From the NCBI RefSeq assembly GCF_000004075.3, contig NC_026660.2, positions 12,214,001 through 12,278,000 on the forward strand: DNA of 64,000 nucleotides, written 5' to 3'. Source of the DNA: Cucumis sativus. Its lineage: Eukaryota; Streptophyta; Magnoliopsida; Cucurbitales; Cucurbitaceae. Below, piece after piece: positions 34,760-46,879 of this stretch (positions are counted from its first letter, which is position 1; every line of letters begins with the position of its first letter). The position numbers and the translations under genes were made by a program. The notes beneath the pieces were generated by a model that worked only from the letters and a program-made list of their open reading frames with translations, was not told where the DNA came from and searched no databases.

Positions 34760-37700
34760 TCTTCTTCATATTATAATTATTATTACAATAAATAAATAAA
34801 TACATAATACTTAAATCAATAATAATAAACAATATATGAAGAACCGAAACGGTGCGGTTCGATGAAATGGACGTGGGAGTAGACGCACGTGCAAGTGGCA
34901 CATGTTGCGGAAAAAAATGGATTTGGGAAACATTGAATACAAACAATTCATTATATACATGAGATAGATAGAAATATATATTTTAATTTTTCCGGAATTT
35001 GATGAAAATTAGTTCATTAAATAACTGACACACAGTGCTATCACTTTTGTTTGGCCCTCTCCCAATGAGAATCCAAAGCCCCCCCTTAATGCTTCCTCAA
35101 TTTCTCCCTCCTTCCCTTTTTTTATTCCCCCACTTTCTCTATATATATTACCACTCTTTATTACCCCCCCATAACAACAATTTTCTTTTTTAATTTTATT
35201 TGTTAGGAATTAAAAGTCCAATTTGCATACGTGGACCAATCTAAATGTTGAGAAATCAACCTAAAGCTTCAAACTTATGGTGACTTACGGTGAGGGTGAT
35301 GGATATAAAAATTTAGGTGAATGTAAATTGGTAATGGAAGATTAAAATAACAAAATTATGGTTTAATATGGGGGCGAAATGGAAAGTGTACGGGAAGCGT
35401 TAATAAAGGAGATGTGGGCTCCGGCCCATAAAACAAATGAAAGTGGGCCACATGCTTTAAAAAGTGGGCCTTCAAAATCATCGTCTATTCTATACGGCCT
35501 ACTAATATATTCAAAAAATGATTATTTTAGTGATTAAAATTTGTATTTGGAAAAGAGTGTACCACCTAACCTAACGTTGGTTTTAATATTTGTCTTTTGA
35601 TTTTTAACCACAAGATTTATGGCTACTTCTGCTGCATTGCATTATTGGTCCGAAAACATCAGCACAGTGGGAAAAGGCTCTGTCTGCTCAATAATAACTT
35701 TTCTACTAAACAAGAATATTTCCATTTTCTAAATCTTAATTTTCATAGCCTTTTAAATGCAATCCTTTTACCTTTTTTTTTTTTTTTTTTAATATATATA
35801 TATTTAAACAAATAATTTAAAAAGATAAGCCCTTTAGGATGATAAAATTATTTGTTGATTAGACTTGATTACTCTTTGGTTGAAAGTCACCTTTGTTGCT
35901 AAATTGATGTGAGCAATAAATAACAATTTAGACCTCACTTACTAACCCTTTAGTATTTTTAAAACAGACTTACTTCTTTCTTTCTTTCTTTTTTCCCCAG
36001 TTTTAATTAATTATTACCCAACTTCTAAAGGCAATAACTATGTAACCCCAGTTCTCAAAACTTACTCATATAGCTAACACTACGAGAATTTTTTTCCAAT
36101 GAAAAAAGTCATAAAAGTGTCGAGAAAACATCAAACAATGATTTCCAACATTTTCTTCATATTGTTGGGGCAAGTAGCAGTGGAGTCTCGTAGAGAAAAC
36201 TTTTTCGGAACGTTCGTTGAGAAATGCATGCTTATGGTACTTAAGGTTAAAAACTTTGAGGTTACAAAATATTCACACATAATTGAAAGAAAACTACAAA
36301 TAAAAAACCATATGGTTATTAGATTTCAAAAAACCGTTTTTGACGCTTTAACCCATATCACTCCATTCTTGATTATCTCACTCTTATATAAAAATTTTGA
36401 AATATTATTTTCAATGATAATGAATTTCCAGTGTTGAATAGTGAAGTGTGATAAAAAATGTTGAAATGGTGATGTTTAAGTAATGACAACGTACACACAA
36501 TTACTCACACTTTTCTTTTAGTATGAAAAAAAGATTAACCATATAAAATAAATAAAACTATATTTTCTAAAATTTCTTCCCAATTGTATTCTAACACTAA
36601 CAAATAACCAATATTAAAGCATTACTTTAGTGCAAATTAAAATATATTATCGGTGTTTTAAAGCTTAGTGGTGGAATGTCACTAAAGTTCTTAAAATTTG
36701 TGCATAGTTTTCTAGTTTTAATATTATTTGAGACGAAAATGACATTTTTTTATTAAAAAAAAATGGAAACCAGGGTTGATTGTTGCTAATTAATATTTTA
36801 TTTTGTATTCTACATGTCAAAATTGCAGTGAAATAAGAAATAATGTATATGTGTTTGTGTTTTAAAAACAAAATAATAAACAAAAGAAAAATGTCAACAA
36901 AATTATACATATAATAAAAAGAAAGGATAATATATAAAGGAAGGCAGTGTGTATTTGGAATAACTTTGGAAAAAATGCTTTTTAAAATGAAAGTCATTCT
37001 TTTTGAAGGCACTTTTGATTAAAGTCAATAGTTTAAAGTGTGTTTAGTCTATTGAATGATTTTGCATCATCAAAGAGTGCAATTCTTTTCTTCTTTTTTT
37101 AATCTTAATGAATAAGTAATTTTTTTTTTTTGTTTTTCAAGAAACACTTTAGACCTTAAAAGAAATGTAGAAAAAACAACATATACATACTCCCAAATTT
37201 ACAAGGTTAAGAAAAAAGAAGAAGATAAAAGTAGTGATTGTGATTGGATGATGTAAGGTCCAATTTTTGCTTACTTACAACATTAATTAATAGCAATAAA
37301 TAGATATAAGAAAAGAGCTACCGACATTATTTGAGGTTGACCCACCCACCCCCCTACTCAATACTCAAACCTCTTTCAATATATATTATGAACCATCTTA
37401 ACCCTTCAACCCTTAACCTCCAAATTATACCTATCTCCACCTCCACTTTCTCTTCTCTCATATACCTCAACCCTCACCCTCCATTAACTCAACTTTTATA
37501 CATCCTTCCTTTTTACCATTTAATTTCATCTAAAATTTTTGGCCTATCCAATAATGTTAGAGGTGAAGGTGGAAATGGAAATAGAAGGTAGATTGAAGAT
37601 AGTATGAAGTAATAAATATGATTTGATACATGTAGTTGGAGTACTGTTGTTCAAACTTGAAAATGATGAGAGGGTTTCAAATAATTGAAAAGAAAGAGAG

Positions 37701-38165
37701 AGAAATTGGTAATAATGGTATTATTTAGAGTTGAAGGATATATAATAGGTAGAAGCTATATGTAGCAACTAAGCCGTGTAGCTCTTCACACAATTAATTC
37801 AGATAATATGTGCCCTACCCGCACTGTAGTCTACGTATCAGAATTCAATTAAATGTACATCTCATTCAAACTCCTAAATTTGCTTTTTCAATCAATCTCC
37901 ACTCTATTTGATTATCCACATTTTTCTCGTTGTTTCAGTTTTTCGTCAACAATTAGAATTACCATTTTTCAAATATCCTCAAATCTTATTACTATTTGTC
38001 TTTTTCAATAACATTATTGAAACCTTCTACAATCTTAACTAATATTTGGTCCTTTTTGTCCATTTTCCAACTATTTCTTGTAAATTTCTATTTTTCCTTT
38101 TCTCCATTATTTTCTTCTTCAACACAATACCTTGATGATTTTTTTATTCTAATTTCTACCCAACC
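34760..38165. other. AT-rich intergenic region
   Basis: No gene recognised. CACTACGAGAATTTTT at 36078-36093 resembles a diverged CACTA-type terminus, but no partner end was found. Open frames at 36099-36437, 36665-37012 and 37331-37591 encode nothing recognisable. Confidence 0.45.
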
Positions 38166-38420
38166 ATGGATTGGGTTTGAGGAGATGAGATTGGACATGG
38201 AAGTTTGGCTACCGTCAGTTTCTCCACGCCTTGTTCCGGTGATCGATTTCCTCCGCTAGTGGCCATTAAATGCTCTGCCTCACTCAAGAACGAGAAGCAG
38301 GTTTTGGATCTTCTTGGTGATGATTGCGACCACAAATTATTCAGTGTTTTGGGAAGAGTTGTTGTGTCAGCGTTACAATTGTTTCTCGAGGAGCCGCGGT
38401 GGTCCATTGCTGGAATTTGA
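38166..38420 (+). pseudogene. Truncated MAPKKK-like protein kinase pseudogene
   Basis: From ATG at 38166 the frame reads MDWV, a TGA at 38178-38180, then GDEIGHGSLATVSFSTP, FPPLVAIKCS and ASLKNEKQVLDLLGD. This is the start of a plant MAPKKK (MEKK-like, MAPKKK15-18 type) kinase domain: the GxGSxATV glycine-rich loop, the VAIK lysine and the conserved LKNEKQVLDxLGD helix. After that similarity fades, with only a weak LFLE block, and the frame ends at 38420. No catalytic loop or DFG motif follows. The early nonsense codon and loss of most of the domain make this an inactive fragment. No intact parent gene is in the window. Confidence 0.7.
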
Positions 38421-38474
38421 GGTCCGATGGTGCACGAGGTCATGGGTTTTAGGTTGAAGAAGAGAAGAACGAGA

Positions 38475-41400
38475 AAAAACAATAAGATCATTTACAAAAA
38501 AAAAAAATGGAGGGTGAAATTGACATAGTTAAAATTTGGCGTAAGATTTGAGAAAGTTTGAATAATTTTGTTGAAAGGATAAAAAATTAAATAAGATTTG
38601 AAAATATTTGAAAAAGGGTAGAAACTCAATCTATTTGTAATTGTCTGTCGACATACAGAACAATCAATATATTAGAAAATTTTAATATTTTAAGAAAATG
38701 TCAGTGTCGATCTCGTTCGAGATTGATCGAAAAGAACAATTTTATGGGATTTAAAAAATATGTTACTTTTAAAACGAAAACAAAAAATGTGCTACTTCTA
38801 TCAATTTTTTTTTATAATGATCTTTTAACTCGACTAGTTTTTAAGTTACAATTACACACGGAATGAGTTTGATGATTTTTTGAAAAAGAATATAAATCCA
38901 GCAACATACCAAATTTGAGAGTTCAAAATCTTAATCACTAGATACTATATATAAAATTTAAGGACTTAATTAATTATATAGTTTCAAATATTTATGTTAT
39001 GTTGTTAATACTATTTAGGTTTCGTTTTTTGTTATTAAAAATTAAGCTTATAAATTTTTGTTTGATAAGCAAGGATATATTTAGATTACAATTTCAAGTG
39101 TTTAATTTAGAAAATAAGTTATTTTGAAAGAAAAAAAGAACTAAGTGTTTGAAAACCACACAAAATAGATTTTTAAGTATATTTTAAACAAATTTTTAAA
39201 AAATAGTTTAAACAAAAACGAATTTATTAAAAATAATTTTTCTTAAATCAATCCAAATAAACTCATCTATTATTTTTGGATTCTACTTTTCACCTATAAA
39301 AGTTTTACAAGTTATTGAAATATATATTTTGAAGTTTGAGAGATTAGAATGCAACTCTTCTACCTAAAACTAGTACAAATTAAGAAAGAAAATAAACATA
39401 GTATCTAAAAACTAGAAAACTAGAAAGGAAAAAGTTTAAGAATTGGAATCTTAACAAATCAAGATAGAGATATGAATGATGGTTTTTCATTGCAAGTTTA
39501 TTTTGTGATGAAAGTGTATGTTTGTGTATTATGATACTAACGTTCATAAACAATAATAGTAAATAAATAAAAGAAATATAAACAAAGATGAATTTTTTTA
39601 TTTAAAAAGTTCATTTTGTGAATTAAGTTGAGGATCATACATTAGAAAAATGGAAAGACTCTACACACTCTTTTATAAGACACAAGACTTGGTTTTTTAG
39701 TTGCTAATTTATTTTGAGACCAAATATAATATTTGTCGTTGTTACGGAAGGATTTGGACATGGATGAAATAGAACAAAAGACATGGAAAAATAAAGAAAA
39801 ATAATTACATAACAAAAAGCACCATTTCTTCTCCCTATAAATACACAATTCTTAGCTTTAACTTTTGTGAGGACCGTTTCTAATTCGAGTATAGAAAGTA
39901 AAATTTCGGCTAAAACTACTATAGAATTTGGCATTTGAATATATGCAGGGAAAAAAAATTAACTATAAGACCTTTTATCGTTAGAATAAGTTTTGCGACT
40001 AAGAAGTTAATTCGTGAGTCAATTTTGAGAAAAAAAAGAGTTTGCAGTAGAATTTGTAAGTCTCAACGCTCTTTAAAAAAGTTTGTAAGTTTTAAAACGA
40101 CTAGGCGTTTGGGTAGTCTTCACGATAAAAACCAAGAGTTCTACGATGAAGAAGCCTTGAAGTTTAAATTCGTGATAAGTGTTCTAAGCGAGTAAAAGTT
40201 GGTTAGTTCGCAGGTTTCTTGTAAAAAATATATATAACTACACGATAAAGTTATTTGCGAAAAGTGTTGTGGTTAAAGTTATTTGCGGTGTGAGGTTAGA
40301 TGAGAAGTAAGATCTGGCTAAGAAGATATTAAATCTGATTTGACAGGTGTTTACGTGTAAGATTAAGAAAATGTATCTTTACTTTCCATGAGAAGAGAAG
40401 GAAGAGGAGAATTTTTGTTAAAGTGTGGTGAGTGGTTTTATTCTTAAATGTTTTGTGATTCCGTTTTACTATTTTGAAATATGATTTCAAATAAGAAAGT
40501 GTTTCAAAAATAAGTTGTGAAAGTGTTAATACTTGATTTGATGATTACGATTTTCATGTTATGCAATAGTTTTCAAAACGTTAGTTGATTCCTTGATATG
40601 ATTCTAACTTTTATGTGCACATAAAGAGTCAATGTCACCATGGGGTGTACAGACCACATGGTGATAAGAAGTTGACTTATATATTGAAAGGAGCGTATAA
40701 AACTTAGCGGCCTCAGTAACAAGAAAGAATCTATCAACAATCATAAGGGAGTGAGAGAGTCTATTTAGTTTTTGTTTAGATGTATGTTTGTTATGAATGT
40801 GTGAAATTTTTGGTTGAATGGCTGCTAACAATAAGAGAAGGAAGCAGTGTTAAATCATAATCATTACCCTTTAATCAACTCTCCGTCATCTCCGTTCTCC
40901 TACTTCTCTTCAATTTACAAAATCATCTTCATATTAAAATTCCATAAACTACAATTCCTATATAATTAATTTTACAATTATTTGTTGTATGTCCTATTAC
41001 AAATAAACCAAAAGTACTTTGATTTTGATATTAGAGCACAAAAACCAAATGATGTTTTCCTTGAAAATGTTTACATAAAAAACACACAAAATTAAAGAAA
41101 AGAAAGTTAAAAAGGAATAATAATAAAATTAAAAGTTGGAGTTCAGTGATCCACGTGGAAATACAATAAAAAAAAAAGACCGTTAATTATTGTGGGATGC
41201 AGAGTTTGTCGACACCTTGAAAATCTTTCTTTCCTCATGTATTCATTTGGACCCCAATAACTCCATGGGCCCATAACAAATAACTATGGATCCAAAAATG
41301 GGCTTTAACGTGTTTCTGTTCATTATACACAGGCCAACAATTTCTGGCCCTTTTTGTTTTTTGAATCACTAACTCGTAATATTATAAGAGATATTCGTCA

Positions 41401-43080
41401 ATATGGCATAATTTAGTATAATAATAGAAAAAAAAATACTGAATATGAAAAATATCACGTACTCACAAAGAATTTGCAAACTATATTCAGTTTTAGAAAA
41501 TCCTATTTATGATACTTTTGGATTGAGAACATTTCTCAACTATTTTCAAAATATATGTCTATAATTTATAAAATATTTTCGAATTTTTAGTATTTAATTC
41601 ATAAATATTATATTTAATAACAGTTCCCTAAAAAAATGCCTATTAAGATTTTATAATATTTTAAATTTAAATATTATATTATAACCGGTGAAATAATGAA
41701 AAAGTATTATTTATATTTTAAATTATTTTAGAAAAGTGTATCGGATTATTATTAATAAAAAAAAAGCGTAAGAATTTCAACCGTGTTAATAAAGTTTTAT
41801 CATCCCTAATTATGATTATACACTTATTTTGGTTGGTTTATTTATTTATTTATTAAAAAAGTTAATTTATTGTGCCTATATCGAATAATTGTTTTTTTCA
41901 CGTTATGATTTTTAATTATGGAGATATTCATATTTATTTTGTTGGCTTTCCTTACATTATCCTTTAACATTATCTATGATGACTTTACAATGGGTAAAGA
42001 TTGTGGTGGATGGTAGATGGATTGAATTGTCTTCATATATTGATTATCGTGTGGTTGATGTATACGTAAATTTATCAACATTGTTTCAAGGTTTAAAGAC
42101 ATGAAAGAATCTGATTATGAAGGAAAGTGCGAAATAACCTGATTAAGAAATAAATGGATGTGAATTAATGGAAAAGTTGTGCGAAAGTAAATGGCAGGCG
42201 AAGAAGATGAAGAGACGAGGAACATACGCGAAATCAGTGATTTGACGGTGAAAAAATATCCGAAGAAGATGAAGAGATGAGTTTCAAATAGAACATAAAT
42301 TACTTAGGGTTCCAAATGGAACGAACAAAGCTAAATCGATCGAAGTCCAATAATAACTTGAACGTTTGCAGAGGTTAGGTGGAGGTTCTCATTAGTGACA
42401 ATATGTATATTTTATATTTTTGGAAAAAAAATTATATTTTCATAGAATTTAACCGTACGTGAAATATGTTATTTAGTTATAGAGTATTTGAGTTTTAGGA
42501 AACAATTGTATTTAAAACTCAAGTTTTTCAATTGGGTAAGGGTATTTGAGGCATTGTTCTATTATTATTTTTTTCAGTCTATCATTAATAAATTTTTCTA
42601 TATTTGTAATTTTTTTTAAAATGTTACTATATACGTAATAATTTTGAATTTAATTATTATATTTGTAACCGTTTCTACAAACTTAGTTCAAGCAAATCTC
42701 CATAGATTTGTGAATTAACAAGTTTGAAACGAAACGAACTGAATTGTAAAATTTAAAGTAAATACCAAAATATACCCAAGAGAAATCTTTGAGTTTAAGG
42801 TACTAAATTGTAGTTAAACGGAATGATGATCATGGAATCTACATATTATACACTAATAACCAATTCTTAGGGAATTAGCAATTTAGAATTGAAATTTGTA
42901 TTAAGTGGAGAATGCTGCATTTAAATTTGTTTGGTTTAATTAAAGAAAAAGTATATAATTTAAATTTTATAAGGTTTTGTTTGTTATTTATTACTTTATA
43001 GGGATTGGAGTAAGTTGCCAAAAATAACACCATAGGTTATAGGTATCCTTGTAGTTGTCACAATGAATCCAGGAGTTGGG
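38475..43080. other. AT-rich region with probable retroelement debris
   Basis: No gene was recognised over 4.6 kb. The stretch 39860-40850 has a less AT-biased composition, and around 40640 'atggggtgtacagaccacat' resembles noncoding sequence of cucurbit LTR elements as I recall it. No domain supports that. The open frame at 39935-40195 is lysine/arginine-rich and unlike known proteins. Confidence 0.35.
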
Positions 43081-43127
43081 CCGTGCCGTGGATCCTAATG
43101 GGGCAGCCCAATAACCATAGCGGCCTA

Positions 43128-43135
43128 TGGGCCCA
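43128..43135 (+). promoter_or_regulatory. TCP-type site II element upstream of TSP9
   Basis: The palindrome TGGGCCCA lies about 270 bases upstream of the TSP9 start. Such elements are common in promoters of plant housekeeping and plastid genes. Assignment is by position. Confidence 0.4.
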
Positions 43136-43291
43136 TTCTAGAAAGCTAAAGGAAAATCGACGTGTCGAATTAGCAGCCAAGTCTAGTGGAGATTAATCGT
43201 AAAACATACAAAATAATAATAATAACAAGAGAAAGAGAGAAAAGAAAAGAAAAGAAAAAGAAGAAAAAAAATGAGGACTTTGAATCAAAGG

Positions 43292-43298
43292 GATAAGG
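43292..43298 (+). promoter_or_regulatory. I-box (GATAAGG) in the TSP9 promoter
   Basis: GATAAGG lies about 105 bases upstream of the start codon. I-boxes are typical of light-regulated photosynthesis genes, which fits TSP9. Confidence 0.5.
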
Positions 43299-43402
43299 CG
43301 CCTGTGGTGAGCTCGCGCTTCACATCACTCCATCGCCTCTTATTTTACCCAAATATCCTCTTCCCAATTTCATTCCATTTTGTTTCCAATTAAAACAACA
43401 TT

Positions 43403-43696
43403 ATGGCCTCTCTTCCAATCGCATTCTCTCCGGCCGCCGGACGCGTATTCGCAGCCACCGCGGCCAAAGGCGCCGGCGAAAGCAAGAAAGAAAAGGGCCT
43501 TCTTGATTGGATCATCGGCAGCTTGAATAAGGATCAGCTTCTTGAAACCGACCCTGTTCTTCAAAAAGTCGAAGGCAAGGACGCCGCCTCCGGTAACGGC
43601 ACCGGCTCCGTCCGCGGTGGCCGAAAGAATTCCGTCCAAGTCCCCCCGAAGAAGAACGGCGGCGGGTTTGGTGGTCTCTTTGCCAAGAAAGACTGA
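43403..43696 (+). CDS. TSP9: Thylakoid soluble phosphoprotein TSP9
   Basis: A single exon encoding 97 residues. The first 19 or so residues (MASLPIAFSPAAGRVFAAT) form a short plastid transit peptide. The mature part matches the spinach TSP9 pattern: AAKGAGESKKEKG, then a hydrophobic DWIIGSLNKDQ, ETDPVLQ, a glycine/serine-rich basic middle and the C-terminal signature GGGFGGLFAKKD. TSP9 is a largely disordered protein that binds light-harvesting complex II at the stromal face and is phosphorylated on threonines in the light, after which it is partly released from the membrane; this is family knowledge. Here threonine is scarce in the mature part (one in ETDP, one in NGTGS), so serines may share the role. 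Confidence 0.9.
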   Translation: MASLPIAFSPAAGRVFAATAAKGAGESKKEKGLLDWIIGSLNKDQLLETDPVLQKVEGKDAASGNGTGSVRGGRKNSVQVPPKKNGGGFGGLFAKKD

Positions 43697-45019
43697 CACT
43701 TGCGGGGGCGGTGCCATTTCACTCATATATAATTTCTTTGTATTGTTGCCTTTTTTTTTTCTTCTTCTTATGTTGCTCTGATTGATTATTTTTCAATACT
43801 ATGGTTACATTATTAATTATTGTTGGTAATTACTTTATTTTATTTACCATTATTATTATTATTATTGTTATTATTTGTTCAATTAATTGATACGACAAAG
43901 ATCTAGCTGCTAATATGATGTCGGTTTTTTATAAGGAGAAAGTGTGGGAATTATGATGGAATATGAATTAATCCAACAAGAAAATAACCAAAAATTTGTG
44001 GCTATAATAAGATGGATTGATTTTACAAATGTTTTTACTGGTTTTTTGTTTGATGGATTATTATGACTTTTTTTTGAATTATTGAGCTTCTTATGGTTGT
44101 GTTTACTTAATAATGATGCTAATAATAGTAGTTTTTGCTTTGTTGTTTGTCTTCCCATCCTTGTTTTTCTATTATTTTACATGTTTTAAATCTTGCTTAA
44201 TAATAAGAAAATTGTTTGAAACTTCCGTTTATATTTCTTTTTTTCGTTCCATTTTTTGATGTATAAAGAATGCAAACTTTTTCTAAAAAATCATTACCAG
44301 TTTATTCCTCCAACTATGAATAATCTACGTTAAAAAAATTTGGTGAAAAAAGGAAAAAAAAGTTGAAATACCGAGCATGCAATTTCGTTAGAATAATGAA
44401 ACTCAAAAAATGGACTAATATTCTGTTTGATAACTATTTTTTTTTATTTATTATTATTTTAAAATTAAGTTTGTTTTCTCACCAACCAAAATAGTATAAA
44501 TAAAAGTTTAAATGGAAGCAAGGTTTTATAAATTAAAAATCAAAGAAGAAAAACTAATAGGTTGACCAATGAGACTTAACAAATTTTACTCGATTCAGTA
44601 TGACTTTCAAAAGGAAGAATAAATCAATACGAAAAATTTTGTTCACTTTATTTAAATATTGGTCAATTTTTAAATTTATTTCGAACTAAAAGTCTCAATT
44701 ACAATTAATTTTTTTTCAATAATAAGAATTTGGTTTTGTTAACAGAGAGTTTAAACGGACCCATTAACAAAAATGTGTAAAATCTTCTTCTAAGTTGAGA
44801 GTGATGGATGAATGGAATGAAAATGAATAAAATGACAGGAAGAAAAGTAATGGAAAGATTGAGAGTGATGGATGAATGGACGTTTTTTTCATCTAAACAA
44901 GAACATATTGCATCATAATTCATGATCCGCAACAATATGATATCAGACATTAAAACCCACAAAAACCCCACATATATACGCATTTGTCAGGAGAAAATCT
45001 TACAAGAATTTGGTGTGAG
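43697..45019. other. Intergenic region after TSP9
   Basis: It holds the TSP9 3' UTR and AT-rich sequence. A 20-base stretch (gagagtgatggatgaatgga) occurs twice, 64 bases apart, near 44797 and 44861. No gene seen. Confidence 0.45.
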
Positions 45020-45355
45020 CTAAGTGGAAGCGTTGATGTACTTGATGCAGTCCTCCACAGCCTCTGTTCTATGTGAATCGATGGTGGCAGGGACCTGGAC
45101 TGCCTTGGAACTCGCAACGGGCACGGCCGCTGGAACATGTTGTTTTTGAAGGGGTCGATTTCTCTTCATAGCCATGAAATGCAGAGCTCGAGTCACTTTA
45201 TCAGCTAGGTGCTTTAGAAAGCACAGTGGAGAGAATTGCAGTCTTTTAAGCGATTTGGGGGATGGAAATCTACACTTTTGAAAAGTGCTTCTCCCAGTTC
45301 TGTTGTTGCTGGATGAGTTCGGTTTCTTAACCTTCTGCTCCAATGTTGTCGTCAT
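45020..45355 (-). CDS. Small plant protein with C-terminal EAVEDCIKYIN motif ('Josephin-like' in plant annotations)
   Basis: A single exon of 111 residues from the ATG at 45355. It is basic and serine-rich, with KCRFPSPKSLKRLQFSPLCFLKHLADKV in the middle and SHRTEAVEDCIKYINAST at the end. I recall small plant proteins with this tail being labelled 'Josephin-like' or 'Josephin-related', although no Josephin fold or catalytic Cys/His pair is visible. An in-frame ATG at 45481 would add 42 mostly hydrophobic residues. I prefer the downstream start because the upstream part is a TC-rich leader typical of a 5' UTR. Function is unknown. A genuine Josephin gene lies 1.5 kb upstream on the same strand. 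Confidence 0.65.
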   Translation of the reverse strand: MTTTLEQKVKKPNSSSNNRTGRSTFQKCRFPSPKSLKRLQFSPLCFLKHLADKVTRALHFMAMKRNRPLQKQHVPAAVPVASSKAVQVPATIDSHRTEAVEDCIKYINAST

Positions 45356-45382
45356 GGAATTAGAAGAAAGGTCTGAGCCAAG

Positions 45383-45413
45383 AGTGAGAGAAAGAAAGAG
45401 AGAGAGAGAGAGA
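45383..45413. repeat. GA/TC-rich tract in the leader of the small gene
   Basis: An imperfect (GA)n run on the plus strand, so TC-rich in the transcript, just upstream of the chosen start codon. TC-rich leaders are common in plant 5' UTRs. Confidence 0.7.
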
Positions 45414-45499
45414 TTAAAATGAAATGGAAGAAAAAGTAAAGCAGGGAAAAGAGAGATTGAAAAATGCAGCCTGCCCACCAAGCTTTCTTAAGCAAACTC

Positions 45500-46879
45500 A
45501 ACAAGGCTCTGTTTGTTTTTGTGTATTAAATCTCAATCAAGCAACGAACAAGAGTAGTGAGGGTCATTCAATTCAATATAATGGCTAACACTTTATTAAT
45601 CAAACAATCTCAACCGTTGAATATTTGATCCAACAGCTAAAGACATAATGAACTTTATGCGGATGTCAAGATAAACAGGGAATATTGAAAGCTTTGCACG
45701 CATGAAGTAGGTACAGATATGGTAGAAATCAACAAATTGACATCAAATAATAAACAAAACCATAAATATAGCAATAATCATTTCGTCCTCTCTATTGCAT
45801 TTTAGTGGACTAAATTGCTGGAAAATGTTGAACTATTGAATATATATAGTAAGGCAGATTGACCACAAAAAATCACTTTAAATGTGAAAGTTTAAGAGAG
45901 AGAATATGCTTAAAGAATTCAGACTTCTTATTTTATTTTTGTCTATCTTTCCCATATTCTTTTTTTTCTTCTTATATTCTCTTTCAGTGAAAACAATTCT
46001 CTATAGCATTCACTAGTTTGGAACAGAAGTAATAGTGGAAAGCGACTTATAAATCACAAAGGAAGCAAAGTCAATATTAAATAAGAGAAAGACAGGGAAA
46101 AAGAAAATGATGAAAGGCTCAAAAGATTCTCGTTTCAGAAAAGAAAAAAAAAAAAGGAAAAAGGGGGAATTTCTAAAGCTAAAATGTTCATTTAAGAAGA
46201 AAAGGAATTTGAGCAGAGAATTATTGGGAAAATATATCTAGTTAGTCCGTAAAGTTGTCCTTTTTTTAACAACCCTTTCAGGAAGCATTCTTTGGTGGTG
46301 ATGCATCATACTTGTTATTAAAATATATAATATAGGCTTTCAGCAGACAAAAAGACTGCGGCTGTGTTCTTAGCAATGATGTTTGGTGTATGGGTGATGA
46401 TGAGATGAGATAACATAAACTTTTGAGAACTCACAGTAAGAGTTGAAGCAAAGTTAGCTAACCTCTGATGCTCGTAGAGCCCTTATGCCTTAACCAGTAG
46501 AGGTTGTTGGTGAGGCAGTCGTTAGCTTGTATAATATCTGAATTTTTTTCAAAATAACAAACCATATTTCTCTGTAACACCAGGCGCCATTTCGTCTAAT
46601 AGTGGATTGCCCAGCAGCTTAGCAAATTCAAAATCCCCTCACGGTACCCATCTTCAAAACACTCAGGTTTGATTCTAGACACGAACTGTTTCTTGTTACT
46701 TTTCACTTCAAATCATTTCCCTTCTTTATAAACAATATGAAAGAATCAGAAATATTAACTCGAGTCAAGTAGATTTTGGTATGCAAATTGGGCTGCAAAT
46801 AAACAGCCAAAGCAATCCAGCTATATTTCTTATTTTACATTTGATTCCAGCACAAACATGAGTATTCAAGGGATAAGAT
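45500..46879. other. Intergenic region between the small gene and the Josephin gene
   Basis: It contains the promoter of the small gene and the 3' UTR of the Josephin gene. No other gene was recognised. Confidence 0.45.

Noticed and set aside
36078-36093. CACTACGAGAATTTTT as a second CACTA terminus
   Set aside because: Only one end is visible, with a mismatch in the core, and no subterminal repeats or partner end were found.
36099-36437. 112-residue open frame
   Set aside because: The translation resembles no protein I know, and the composition is that of surrounding noncoding DNA.
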